The position numbers and the translations under genes were made by a program. A DNA stretch of 40,871 bases from assembly GCA_964528645.1 (NCBI GenBank), contig CAZGSR010000025.1:1-40871 (forward strand), given 5' to 3'. Shown piece by piece: positions 24,796-33,470 of the stretch (position 1 is the stretch's first letter; every line of letters starts with the position of its first letter). The stretch is from UBA5734 sp964528645 (GTDB lineage Bacteria; Bacillota; Clostridia; Saccharofermentanales; UBA5734). The notes below the pieces were generated by a model. That model did not search any database. It was not told the DNA's origin and was given only the letters and a program-made list of their open reading frames with translations.

Positions 24796-24804
24796 ATTCT
24801 AACA
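24796..24804 (-). promoter_or_regulatory. Extended −10 promoter for the MFS gene
   Basis: On the − strand TGT is followed by TAGAAT (complement of 24796–24801), 33 nt before the ATG. The −35 is not clear. It follows the HIT-gene terminator, so the MFS gene is probably its own unit. Confidence 0.5.
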
Positions 24805-24846
24805 CAGCGGCTTTGCCCAGCTCCAGTTCATTGACTACGAAAATGA

Positions 24847-24879
24847 GAAAAAAAGACGACCCCCTCGCAGGAGAGAGTC
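24847..24879 (-). terminator. Intrinsic terminator of the HIT gene
   Basis: Read on the − strand, GTCGACTCTCTC folds with GAGGGGGTCG (24856–24879, including G·U pairs) and is followed by a run of seven T (complement of 24847–24853). It begins about 32 nt after the HIT stop. Confidence 0.78.
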
Positions 24880-24910
24880 GACTGAATGAATCTTAAGCCC
24901 GATTAGATGA

Positions 24911-25333
24911 TTACAAAGCCTTTTTCAATGCCTCGATCTGGGTAGCATATTCCGCATCGCTCAGATAGACCTTGCCCGGATTCATTTCAAACACGGCTCC
25001 CCAGGCAGCCTGGTCTTCGTACTTGGGTACCAGGTGCATATGCAAATGATGCAGCTTGTCACCGTAAGCCCCGTAATTGATCTTGGCCGGTTGGTACACA
25101 GCCTGGATTGCTTTGGCGGCGTGGGCAATATCGGCCATGTAGGCAGCCTGGTCCGCATCTGACAGATCGAAAATTTCCTTGGCATGGTCCTTGAAAGCGA
25201 CGATGCAGCGGCCTGGGTGAGTCTGTTCTTTGAAGAAAAAGAGTTCCGAGACCGACAGATCAGCAACCTTGAGCATCAGGGCGGTCTGGCGTTCATCCTT
25301 CATGCAGTAAAAGCAATCTTTGTTTTTTCCCAT
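24911..25333 (-). CDS. HIT-family nucleotide hydrolase or transferase
   Basis: Small protein of 140 residues with the histidine triad H96-x-H98-x-H100 (HHLHMHLVPK), the nucleophile being the middle-to-last histidine of the motif. A CxxC (C7, C10: DCFYCMKD) near the N-terminus may bind zinc. Family members hydrolyse nucleoside phosphoramidates or dinucleoside polyphosphates; the exact substrate is not predictable here. AGGGGG lies five bases before the ATG. It is downstream of the Gfo/Idh/MocA gene with a 155-bp AT-rich gap containing a TATACT (25379–25384 complement), and has its own terminator. Confidence 0.93.
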   Translation of the reverse strand: MGKNKDCFYCMKDERQTALMLKVADLSVSELFFFKEQTHPGRCIVAFKDHAKEIFDLSDADQAAYMADIAHAAKAIQAVYQPAKINYGAYGDKLHHLHMHLVPKYEDQAAWGAVFEMNPGKVYLSDAEYATQIEALKKAL

Positions 25334-25488
25334 GGTATCCCCCTCGAAATAAATGGCGACTTAGCCGTAGATAGAATCAGTATACCTTAAACAAACCAAT
25401 TGTGCATGAGAATTTTGACAAAAACTCAATAATACAATCAAAACTAAACAAAAATATGCTCATTGGGTTTTGCAGTATCTGAAATCCT

Positions 25489-26484
25489 TCACGCCTCACG
25501 CCATTGGCGGCGGATCTCATCCATCAGATCGAGAACGTCCAGGGAGAGGTCCGCTGACAAATCCGAAAGGGCTGTCCGATAGGTGACAGGATCTGCCTTC
25601 AAGTTCTGTATGGCCTTTTGCATGGCGATGGCTTCATAGACCAGAGCCTGGCTGCTCTGACCGGCGGTGATGATCTGGCTCGGCCCGTCATGTGGGACGA
25701 AGGCAGCATGGTCAGCACGTGGATAATTGTCGATGGTGATATAGCCCAGATCCCCGGCTACAACGGCAATTTTTGGCATTTTGGCCCGGAAGGTAAGAGA
25801 AATCGTTGCGAGCTCACCTTGCTTGTTTTCAAGGATGATGGAGGCGGACTCATCAACCCCTGTAGCAAATGGCAGAGCCAGTGTCTTTACGCGATGGGGT
25901 TGGCTGGAAAGAAAGAACCGCATCAGAGAGAGCGCATAGGTGCCAATATCCAGTAACGCACCCCCTGCCAGTTCTGGATTGAAAAATCGATTGGCAGGGT
26001 CGGCGTCCTTGTAACTGCCAAACGGAGCCTGGATCATCTTGAGTATACCCAGCTGGCCAGATTGGATGACTGAACGTAACTCCTGGAACAAGGGCATGTG
26101 GTAGATGGTCATGGCCTCGGCCACCAGCAAGCCGCGTGTTTGGGCCAGTTCCTGGGCCGTGCGCAGCTGGTGAGCATCAGTCGTGATCACCTTTTCACAC
26201 AAGACATGCTTACCATGGTTCAGGCACTCCAGGATAAGCTCGCCATGGCTGTTGTGCGGGGTAGCCAGATAGATCACATCAATCTCTGGATCAGAGAGCA
26301 AAGCCTCATACGATCCATAGGCCCGTTCAGCTCCCCAGGCTGCAGCGAACGCATCAGCTTTGCCCTGATCGCGTGAACCGGCCGCCAGCAGCCGGCCACC
26401 CGCCAGGGGAACGGCAATGGCGAATTCCCGGGCGATCTGGCCGAGTCCAAGTACACCCCAGCGGATAGGTTCTCTTTGCGTCAT
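25489..26484 (-). CDS. Gfo/Idh/MocA-family oxidoreductase
   Basis: NAD(P)-dependent oxidoreductase of 331 residues. N-terminal Rossmann fold with GVLGLGQIARE (10–20), DVIYLATPHNSH (69–80), and CEKVITTDA, where the usual EKP is EKV. The C-terminal domain (about 125–330) is the alpha/beta sheet domain of the family, containing GGALLDIGTYAL. Substrate unknown, probably a sugar or dihydrodiol-like compound. The ATG at 26484 has AGGAGG five bases upstream; an upstream frame is not translated. It follows the cardiolipin synthase gene by 25 bp and may be in its operon. Confidence 0.91.
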   Translation of the reverse strand: MTQREPIRWGVLGLGQIAREFAIAVPLAGGRLLAAGSRDQGKADAFAAAWGAERAYGSYEALLSDPEIDVIYLATPHNSHGELILECLNHGKHVLCEKVITTDAHQLRTAQELAQTRGLLVAEAMTIYHMPLFQELRSVIQSGQLGILKMIQAPFGSYKDADPANRFFNPELAGGALLDIGTYALSLMRFFLSSQPHRVKTLALPFATGVDESASIILENKQGELATISLTFRAKMPKIAVVAGDLGYITIDNYPRADHAAFVPHDGPSQIITAGQSSQALVYEAIAMQKAIQNLKADPVTYRTALSDLSADLSLDVLDLMDEIRRQWREA

Positions 26485-26509
26485 AGGCTCCTCCTGGTTC
26501 TGCTGATCA

Positions 26510-28102
26510 TTAAAAAAGTGGTGCAAACAGCCGCAAAAACGCCTGCAGCAGGCGTTCCGGCAAACGCACGTGCTTGAGCTGACTGAGGGTGACGGGTTCG
26601 CTGATGGCAAAAATAGCCTGCAGATCCCGTTTGATATCTTCCAGAACAGGAGCGCCGCAGATCAGGACCCCATCTTCAAACTGGAGATGGAAACTGCGGT
26701 AATCCATGTTGATCGTTCCGGTGACACAGAGGTCATCATCGCTCAGGATGGTCTTGGCATGCAGAAAGCCGGGTAAATATTCAAACACATGAACCCCAGC
26801 CGCCACGAGCCGGTGATAATTCGACCGTGTGACCTTGTGGACGTACCATTTGTCCCAGATCCGGGGCGTGGCGATCCGGACATCGATTCCCCCCTGGGCT
26901 GCCTGGCAGAGGGCGTCCATCATGAATTCATCGATGACCAGATAAGGGGTCGTGATGTAGACATAGTCTTTCGCACCCGCGATGATCTGGCGATAGATTT
27001 GTTCGGCTGGATTGACCGGATTGTTGACCGGGCCATCCGAAAAGGGCTGGAAAAAGCCAGCACCAAAGACGGATGTTGACGACCGGTATTGGGTAAAATC
27101 CTCACTCTTGTGCGTTTGCGACTGCCACATTTCGAGGAAAATGACGGTCAGGCTCCAGACCGCTTCACCTTCGAGACGAACGGCGGTGTCCTTCCAATGG
27201 CCAAACCGCGGATATAGATTGGCATATTCATCAGCCAGGTTCGTACCACCCGTATAGCCGATCCGGCCATCGATGACCGCAATCTTCTGGTGGTTGCGAT
27301 GATTGAGGTAGAGGTGGACCAGCCCCTTCTGGACCTCACTGAACGCCAGGACTTGAATGTTTTCAGCTGCCAGAGTTTCACGGAAGTGGTCCGGTAAAGT
27401 GGACATGCTGCCAGCATCATCATAAAGCAGCCGAACTTCAACGCCTGCAGCAGCCTTTTTTTGCAGGATTGCATGGATTTCGTCCCAGACTTTCCCGGCA
27501 GCAACGATGAAATACTCCAGGAAAATGAATCGCTCCGCTGCTTCGAGATCGCGGCGCAGGTCGGCAAACTGGAGCTCACCGAGGGGATAGTAAGTACTGG
27601 TCGTGTTTTCGTAAACGGGAAAACCCTGGTTCTCCAGATAGGTGACCATCCGGCGACGCATGGGGAAAGACTTGCTCAGGCGGTCCAGACTATCCGGATT
27701 GGCCTTCAGCCAATGTGGCCTGCGCTGGAAGATTTTCCGGACCCGCCGTCCAGACCGGCTTGACTGGCCTGAGCGGCCCCACAATAGATAGAGGGCTTCA
27801 CCAAAAACGGGCAGCAACAGGATGATCACCGTCCAGGCAAACGTGTAGGCAGAAGACTCATTTTTGCTGACCAGATAGAGCACTTGCACCAGAGCGATGA
27901 TTTCCAGGATGACATAAAGCGTCGTAAAATGCTGACGTAGATTGACCACTACCAACCAGATCAGGATCAGCTGGGCCAGGACGGCTGCTGCGACAATTAG
28001 AAGGCGCAAGCGACTGCGGGAGTGGGTTTTGCCACCGGCGGCCGCGATTCCGTCCGCTGCAATCTGGACCGGCTGTCTGGTTCCCGGCTCAAGTCTGGAC
28101 AT
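26510..28102 (-). CDS. Cardiolipin synthase (phospholipase D family)
   Basis: Membrane enzyme of 530 residues that joins two phosphatidylglycerols into cardiolipin. Three hydrophobic segments (about 34–54, 60–78 and 87–108) sit in the N-terminal part. Two HKD motifs follow: H271-x-K273-x4-D278 (NHRNHQKIAVIDG) and H448-x-K450-x4-D455 (LHAKTILSDDD). The order and length match bacterial Cls. A TTG at 28114 would add four residues; the ATG at 28102 is preferred. The start overlaps the end of the CDF gene by 14 bp, so translation is probably coupled. No strong ribosome binding site is seen. Confidence 0.92.
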   Translation of the reverse strand: MSRLEPGTRQPVQIAADGIAAAGGKTHSRSRLRLLIVAAAVLAQLILIWLVVVNLRQHFTTLYVILEIIALVQVLYLVSKNESSAYTFAWTVIILLLPVFGEALYLLWGRSGQSSRSGRRVRKIFQRRPHWLKANPDSLDRLSKSFPMRRRMVTYLENQGFPVYENTTSTYYPLGELQFADLRRDLEAAERFIFLEYFIVAAGKVWDEIHAILQKKAAAGVEVRLLYDDAGSMSTLPDHFRETLAAENIQVLAFSEVQKGLVHLYLNHRNHQKIAVIDGRIGYTGGTNLADEYANLYPRFGHWKDTAVRLEGEAVWSLTVIFLEMWQSQTHKSEDFTQYRSSTSVFGAGFFQPFSDGPVNNPVNPAEQIYRQIIAGAKDYVYITTPYLVIDEFMMDALCQAAQGGIDVRIATPRIWDKWYVHKVTRSNYHRLVAAGVHVFEYLPGFLHAKTILSDDDLCVTGTINMDYRSFHLQFEDGVLICGAPVLEDIKRDLQAIFAISEPVTLSQLKHVRLPERLLQAFLRLFAPLF

Positions 28103-29267
28103 AGCCGCGATCAACTTGGATCACACAGCGCCACTGAGGGTTGATGCTGGAGATTTCTGATTTAATCTGGAAAACCAGCTCATCATCGGAATCGGTCAAG
28201 GAATAGGGGACAGTCACATCAAAAATCAGGTTGGAATGACTGATCCCGTGCACGACCCGGAAATCATGCAAAGACAGACCTGGCGCGATCTGGGCCAGTG
28301 CGCCTTCGGCCATGGCGCGTAATTTCCGGGTCTCTGGATCATTGAGACGAACTGGGTCCATATGGATGACCAGATTGATCCCTAAGTCGGTCAGAAAATC
28401 ACGCTCGATGTTGTCAATCAGGTCATGGCTGCGCATCGGATCCATGTCAGCTGAGATTTCGCAATGGACGGTGGCATAGCATTTGGTCGGGCCATAATTG
28501 TGGATAGCCAGGTCGTGCAAACCGATCACTCCAGGATAGCTCAGGATCCGTTCGCTGATCTGGCTGACCAGTTCCCGGTCGGGTCCGGCACCCAGCAGGG
28601 GGCTGACCGTTTCCATGATCAATTTAACGCCGCTGACCATGATGAAAAGGGCAACAGCCGCGCCCATGTAACCATCAAGATCGAGGCCTGTAAAGCGGGA
28701 AATCATCAGCGACATTAGCACGGCAGATGTGGCCAGTACATCGTTGCGACTGTCCGCGGCTGTGGCCAGGAGGGTGACTGAATCGATGGTGTGCCCGATC
28801 GACCGGTAAAAGCGCATCTGCCAGAATTTAATTGCAATCGAGACCGCCAGGACCCCGACGGATAACCAGCTGAACTCGGTGGGCTCGGGATGCAGGATCT
28901 TGCCGAAAGCTGTCTGCAACAACTCGAATCCCAGAGACAAGATTAAAAAAGATACAATCAGGCCGGCGATGTATTCGATCCGTTCATGGCCGTAGGGGTG
29001 TTTTTCATCCGCCGGCTTGCCAGACATTTTAAAGCCGGCCAGGGTGACCAGCGAGGAGCTCGAATCAGACAGGTTATTGATGGCATCCGCAGTGATGGCC
29101 AAGCTGTTGAACACAAGGCCGACAGCCAGCTTGATCCCAAAGAGGATCAAGTTCGTGGCAACGCCGACCAGGCTGGCAAAACGCCCATAGCGCTCGCGGA
29201 CCACCGGGTTGGAGGTGTGTTCGGCATTCTTGATAAAAAAATGGATGAGTACACTCGTCTTAGCCAT
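28089..29267 (-). CDS. Cation diffusion facilitator (CDF) metal transporter
   Basis: Protein of 392 residues: six membrane segments in the first ~240 residues, then a cytosolic C-terminal domain longer than usual. Metal-site residues are D61 in TM2 (ITADAINNLSD) and D172/D176 in TM5 (ADSRNDVLATS). The second TM2 ligand of FieF (Asp) is Asn65 here, as in some Mn2+-type CDFs, so manganese or iron is a possibility rather than a firm call. The only Shine–Dalgarno-like sequence (AAGGG) abuts the ATG. A promoter-like TGCACA-16-TACAAT ends only seven bases before the ATG, so the mRNA may be leaderless. Overlaps the cardiolipin synthase gene. Confidence 0.92.
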   Translation of the reverse strand: MAKTSVLIHFFIKNAEHTSNPVVRERYGRFASLVGVATNLILFGIKLAVGLVFNSLAITADAINNLSDSSSSLVTLAGFKMSGKPADEKHPYGHERIEYIAGLIVSFLILSLGFELLQTAFGKILHPEPTEFSWLSVGVLAVSIAIKFWQMRFYRSIGHTIDSVTLLATAADSRNDVLATSAVLMSLMISRFTGLDLDGYMGAAVALFIMVSGVKLIMETVSPLLGAGPDRELVSQISERILSYPGVIGLHDLAIHNYGPTKCYATVHCEISADMDPMRSHDLIDNIERDFLTDLGINLVIHMDPVRLNDPETRKLRAMAEGALAQIAPGLSLHDFRVVHGISHSNLIFDVTVPYSLTDSDDELVFQIKSEISSINPQWRCVIQVDRGYVQT

Positions 29268-29273
29268 ACCCTT

Positions 29274-29301
29274 ATTGTAACGGAAACAGTCAGACTGTGC
29301 A
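29274..29301 (-). promoter_or_regulatory. Promoter placed at the CDF start codon
   Basis: On the − strand TGCACA (complement of 29296–29301) and TACAAT (complement of 29274–29279) have a 16-bp spacer. Initiation about seven bases past the −10 would fall on the A of the ATG at 29267. Confidence 0.4.
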
Positions 29302-29332
29302 TCTTGTGCCGGTGGCTCGTACCTGAAAAAGG

Positions 29333-30010
29333 TCAGGCTTCGCTCAGTTCACCATCAATGATATGGACAATCCGGCTGGCGATGCTGGCAACCTCGATGC
29401 TGTGCGTAATCATAATGATTGTGTTACCCAGATCGTTCAGCTTCCGGAAAAGTTTCAAGACTTCCTCGCCCGTGTGGGAATCGAGCGCGCCCGTAGGTTC
29501 ATCTGCCAGTAGGACAGAAGGGGAACCAACCAGAGCCCGGGCGACAGACACGCGCTGCTGTTGGCCTCCGGATAATTCTGTTGGCTTGTGGCGCCGGCGC
29601 TCGGTCAGGCCAAGCATTTCGATGGTCGACTGACTTTGCGCCTCCGCCTCGCGATAACTCATACCGCGCATTAATAGCGGAGCGACGATGTTCTGGACTA
29701 CGGTGTAGGTTGGGATCAGGTTGTAATTCTGGAAAATGAACCCGATGTGCTGATTGCGCAACTGGGTCAATTGATTGTCCTTGAGGTTGTGCACCGGCGC
29801 ACCGTCTAGAAAATATTCGCCATCGTCCGCGACGTCGATGCAGCCGAGCACATTCATCAGCGTGGACTTGCCCGAACCAGATGGACCCAGGATGGCGACG
29901 AACTCGCCTTTCTCGACGCGGAAGTTGATGTTTTTCAGGACATGGAGGGGTTCGTGGCCCAGATAGTAGGTTTTGTTCAGGTTGCGGATCTCAATCGTTG
30001 GCTGTGGCAT
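29333..30010 (-). CDS. MacB-like ABC transporter ATPase
   Basis: ATP-binding subunit of 225 residues: Walker A GPSGSGKS (42–49), Q-loop FIFQNYNL (Q94), signature LSGGQQQRV (146–154), Walker B LLADEP (167–172) and H-loop H203. The sequence around the signature and RGMSYREA fits the LolD/MacB/FtsE-type exporters (COG1136). The ATG at 30010 is chosen for the upstream GGAG; the open frame upstream is untranslated. It overlaps the lipoprotein gene by 20 bp. Last gene of the exporter operon (two adaptors, permease, lipoprotein, ATPase). Confidence 0.94.
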   Translation of the reverse strand: MPQPTIEIRNLNKTYYLGHEPLHVLKNINFRVEKGEFVAILGPSGSGKSTLMNVLGCIDVADDGEYFLDGAPVHNLKDNQLTQLRNQHIGFIFQNYNLIPTYTVVQNIVAPLLMRGMSYREAEAQSQSTIEMLGLTERRRHKPTELSGGQQQRVSVARALVGSPSVLLADEPTGALDSHTGEEVLKLFRKLNDLGNTIIMITHSIEVASIASRIVHIIDGELSEA

Positions 30011-30569
30011 CGCTGGTTTGCTCCGTTTCCGTGATTTCGACCATCCAGATGCCGACGATGACTTCGCCGTCCGAGGACTGCTCCAGAAGGACTTGGACTG
30101 TGTCACCGGCAGCCAGGCGTGAGAATGTGGTTGTTTTCCCCTCCGCTGTCAGGATCTTTGTGCCCACTGGGATGTTCAGCTGCAACGTCCCAGCGGGTGC
30201 GGTCTGATTACCGCGTGTTGGCCTGTCGCTGGGGGATTCACCCTCTGCGACATCCGGAGCATCGGCCGGTGGTTGGCCGGGCGTGCCAGATGGCCTTGAC
30301 CCAACTTCGCCTGCCTGGCGGCTCGGCCGAGTGTTATCCCCGGATGGCTCTGTTGTTGAGGCCAGTTCCAAGATGGCCAGTGTGAGTTCGTTACCGGCAA
30401 TAGCCACGATCTGGCCCTGGACCAGGCGCTGGTTCTCGCCAACAAGGATATCCGTCGCAATCGTTGCGGCCTGGGTTGAACAGCCAGCAGACAGGATACC
30501 TGTTGATAAGGCCAGCGACAGGACAAGGGGCAGGGTCTTTTTCTTGATCACAGTGTTGTAGATTTTCAT
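29991..30569 (-). CDS. Lipoprotein with a proline-rich disordered middle
   Basis: Protein of 192 residues with a type II signal peptide: basic start, hydrophobic core and lipobox LSAGC with C30 as the lipidated residue. Two beta-rich blocks (about 46–70 and 128–180, e.g. QRLVQGQIVAIAGNELTL and RLAAGDTVQVLLEQ) are separated by a Pro/Gly/Ser-rich stretch (about 72–125). The blocks read like an OB-fold-type lipoprotein domain (DUF5666-like), which is an inference. It lies between the permease and ATPase genes, so it is probably a surface part of the exporter. GAGAGG precedes the ATG. Confidence 0.85.
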   Translation of the reverse strand: MKIYNTVIKKKTLPLVLSLALSTGILSAGCSTQAATIATDILVGENQRLVQGQIVAIAGNELTLAILELASTTEPSGDNTRPSRQAGEVGSRPSGTPGQPPADAPDVAEGESPSDRPTRGNQTAPAGTLQLNIPVGTKILTAEGKTTTFSRLAAGDTVQVLLEQSSDGEVIVGIWMVEITETEQTSDATAND

Positions 30570-30597
30570 GGCAACCTCTCAATTGGTTATGTTTTGT

Positions 30598-31986
30598 TCA
30601 GAGTGTGTTCAGGGCTTGGACCGGAATCAGGCGCGAAGCTTTGAAAGCTGGATAAAAGCCGAAAGCCGTACCGGTGACGATAGCAAACGCCAGGGCCAGG
30701 ACGAATCCGGCAGGTGAATGCTCGACCCGGACGCTGAGCAACTGGATGACCGGGGTGACCAGCATGCTGGCAAGCACCCCCAGTACGCCACCGACGATGC
30801 TGATGAAGCTGGCTTCAAGCAGGAATTCGAGCAGGATGTCGCGCTTTTTGCATCCGATCGATTTGAGGATGCCAATCTCCCGGGTTCGTTCCTTGATCGA
30901 GACGAACAAAACGTTCATAATCCCGATCCCGCCGACGATGAAAACGATCGTGGCCATGGCGAACAGCAGCATGGTCAATGTACGGTGCGAAGCCATGGCA
31001 GCTTCCATTTTGCTGCCGGCATCTTCGATCGTGAAGGTGGCATTTGGATAACTTTCGCTCAGGACCGTCTCAATATTAGTTTCAATTTCCTCCACCGCAT
31101 TGACATCTTGGGCGATGACAGTGATGGTCGGGCTGACATCACTGCCGGTGATGTACTTGATGCCTGTTTCATAGGGGATGAATATGGCATCATCCGGGCT
31201 GATCCCGGAGGTTAGCTCACCCATTGTTGTCAGCACACCGTTGACAACATAGGGGCGATTATCGATGTAGAGCACACTGTCATAGGCCTCAGTGGCACTG
31301 CCGAAAATGTCCTCGGCTGCAGTGGCTCCCAGAATGCAGACTTTGCTGGCCTGTTCGGACTCGTTTTCCTGGATGAAATCACCCACCGCCAGTTCCAGAT
31401 TGCTCAGCTGGGCATAGTTGGGCTTGACTCCGGCGATTGTGTAGCTCTCCTCGGATTCCAGCGTTCCACCATTGATGGTTGACTTGGTCGTATAGGAGAT
31501 GGTAACAGCAGCAATCTCAGGGACAAAAATCTCGAGGTCTTCGACATCGGTGTCTGATAAGGTGATTCGCTCGAAATTGACCCGCTGCTCGACTGACGCA
31601 CTACCCATGCCGGACATGAAATCCGGTGGGGTGGCACCCGGTGTAAATCCCTCGGGCATCGCGCCACCGGGCATCGCCCCTCCTCCGGTGAAAGCGCCTC
31701 CAGCACTGGCCATGCTGGTTTTGCTGACGCTGTTGCCAGACGAGCTCGATGAACTCGAAGCGCTGCGTGCCCCGCCGCCAAATGCACGGGTATAGGAGAT
31801 GTCGATCGCCCCAGCCTTGAGGTTTTTGAACTGGTCTGCCACATCCATCTGGCCACCGCGCCCGATGGCGATCACCATGACGATCGTGGCGGCACCGACG
31901 ACGATGCCGATCGATGTCAGGATGACTTTGAATTTGTTCTGGAACAGGTTGATGAAGACCAGACGCAGAATTTCTGACAATCTCAT
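30598..31986 (-). CDS. MacB-like ABC transporter permease
   Basis: Protein of 462 residues with the MacB/FtsX layout: TM1 (about 19–43), a large extracytoplasmic domain (44–335), then three membrane segments (about 337–362, 388–418 and 424–447). IKERTREIGILKSIGCKKRDI between TM2 and TM3 is the usual coupling-helix motif. Residues 69–128 form a low-complexity Ser/Gly/Met/Pro insert (an unbroken Ser run at 77–83, then AMPGGAMPEGFTPG) within the extracytoplasmic domain. Overlaps the upstream adaptor gene by 4 bp. Confidence 0.94.
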   Translation of the reverse strand: MRLSEILRLVFINLFQNKFKVILTSIGIVVGAATIVMVIAIGRGGQMDVADQFKNLKAGAIDISYTRAFGGGARSASSSSSSSGNSVSKTSMASAGGAFTGGGAMPGGAMPEGFTPGATPPDFMSGMGSASVEQRVNFERITLSDTDVEDLEIFVPEIAAVTISYTTKSTINGGTLESEESYTIAGVKPNYAQLSNLELAVGDFIQENESEQASKVCILGATAAEDIFGSATEAYDSVLYIDNRPYVVNGVLTTMGELTSGISPDDAIFIPYETGIKYITGSDVSPTITVIAQDVNAVEEIETNIETVLSESYPNATFTIEDAGSKMEAAMASHRTLTMLLFAMATIVFIVGGIGIMNVLFVSIKERTREIGILKSIGCKKRDILLEFLLEASFISIVGGVLGVLASMLVTPVIQLLSVRVEHSPAGFVLALAFAIVTGTAFGFYPAFKASRLIPVQALNTL

Positions 31987-33470
31987 CTGGCATTCACCTG
32001 GCTTTCGATCAGGACGACGTCGCCTTCGGAGAGTCCGCTTATGATTTCAACCTGGTATCCGTTGGAAAATCCAGTCTCGACTTCGACCCTCTCCACCGTG
32101 CTGTCCGCCAGTTTGCGTTTGACGTAGGACGTTGTGCCCTCACGGAGGATTGCCTTGTTTGAAACATGGATGACATCAGTAACTTCTTTGGTGATGAACG
32201 TGACATTGCCCGTCATGCCGTCATAAATCCGGGCGGTATCGCCACTCAGGGTCACCGTAACTGGGTAACTGACGGTGGATGTCCGGAAATCGGTGACAGA
32301 GGCCGAGATGGCCGTCACGGTGCCGTGATAGACCTCATCTGGATAAGCTGTGAATTCAATGTTCACCGAATTGCCAATCAAGACCAGGGAAATATCGTCT
32401 TGGGCAATATCGACTGAAACGGTTACGGCAGAGGGATCCTGGATCACTGCCAGATCGACTGTAGGCATTAACGTGTCTCCTGCGCCATACCCCAGGGACG
32501 TCAACGTACCGGCATATTGGGACAAGATCTGCTGGCTGGAAAGAAGGCTCTCAAGTTCAGCCAGGTCGGATTTTGCATCCTCAAGGTCTTCCTGGGCTGC
32601 AGTCACGGCTTCATTGATGTCGTTGAGTGCAACCTGGTAAATAGACTGGGCGTTTTTGTAAAGAACAAGCTGGCTCTCCAAAGTGGCCTTGGCAGAGGTG
32701 ATGCCAGATTGCCGCTCGCGTTCGGCTTTGGTCTTTTTCATCTCCAGAGTCGGCAAACTGTCTATAAGATCCGAGCGTTCATCAGTCAAGTCTTCGATCT
32801 CTTGCTTCAGGCTGTAGATCCGGGCACTGTCATCGTCATCATCGAGATCATCGATTTCGTCTTCCAGTTCAGTAATTTCAGCCGGGATTTCTGTGATGCG
32901 CTCATTGGCATCCGCAATCTCCCGTTCGGCATCTGCAACATCAATGTTCAACTGGGCAATCGTAGCGTCATGGGTTGCCTGAGCAGTTGTACCGAGCGCC
33001 TGGTTGGCTTTGTAGGTGTAAGTTGCTTCGAGCTTGTCCTTGTCTCGCTCAATGGTGGCTGCAGTCAGATTCGATTGCGCAGTCTGGACGGCCTCCTCGA
33101 GATGTTTCCTGACGGTAGCCAGGCTGTCTTCGGTCAGGGTCAGCAATGGATCCCCGACTTTCAAGATCTGGCCAATGCTGGCATCAAGGGACAAGACTTC
33201 CAGAGAAGCCGAGAGACCTGAAGCAGACGAATCGGTGTCAGAAGAAAGATCCAGGCCGAAAGTCTGCGTTTGTGTGCCGATGCTGACCGTGCCACTTTCA
33301 GTGACACCCGCTGTCACATTGCCACGCTCGGCGATGACTTCTTTTGTCGCTGACTGCGTGGTTGTTTCGGCGTTGGCTGTGATGGGATTGAATAAATTCC
33401 AGACCAGTGTGCCGGCAAGGGCCAGGCTGATAACTCCGATCAGCCATTTTTGACGCGCAAAATGCTTCAT
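31983..33470 (-). CDS. Exporter adaptor protein 2 (HlyD/MacA-like)
   Basis: Membrane-fusion-type adaptor of 495 residues. An N-terminal hydrophobic segment (about 9–28) anchors it. A split lipoyl-like domain (residues ~50–110 and the return at ~320–345, GTLTSLGYGAGDTLMP) encloses a long coiled coil (about 115–320) broken by an acidic turn DDLDDDDDSAR near 215. Beta-barrel and C-terminal domains follow (VTVSVDIAQDDIS, GYQVEIISGLSEGDVVL). It overlaps both neighbours by 4 bp. It probably links the permease to the cell wall layer or to substrate, since no outer membrane is expected. Confidence 0.9.
   Translation of the reverse strand: MKHFARQKWLIGVISLALAGTLVWNLFNPITANAETTTQSATKEVIAERGNVTAGVTESGTVSIGTQTQTFGLDLSSDTDSSASGLSASLEVLSLDASIGQILKVGDPLLTLTEDSLATVRKHLEEAVQTAQSNLTAATIERDKDKLEATYTYKANQALGTTAQATHDATIAQLNIDVADAEREIADANERITEIPAEITELEDEIDDLDDDDDSARIYSLKQEIEDLTDERSDLIDSLPTLEMKKTKAERERQSGITSAKATLESQLVLYKNAQSIYQVALNDINEAVTAAQEDLEDAKSDLAELESLLSSQQILSQYAGTLTSLGYGAGDTLMPTVDLAVIQDPSAVTVSVDIAQDDISLVLIGNSVNIEFTAYPDEVYHGTVTAISASVTDFRTSTVSYPVTVTLSGDTARIYDGMTGNVTFITKEVTDVIHVSNKAILREGTTSYVKRKLADSTVERVEVETGFSNGYQVEIISGLSEGDVVLIESQVNAR

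Noticed and set aside
25421..25471. Hairpin AAAACTCAAT / ATTGGGTTTT as terminator of the Gfo/Idh/MocA gene
   Set aside because: The stem is good only on the + strand; on the − strand, where it would have to act, it has a C·A mismatch and a loop of over 30 bases. The region is simply AT-rich.
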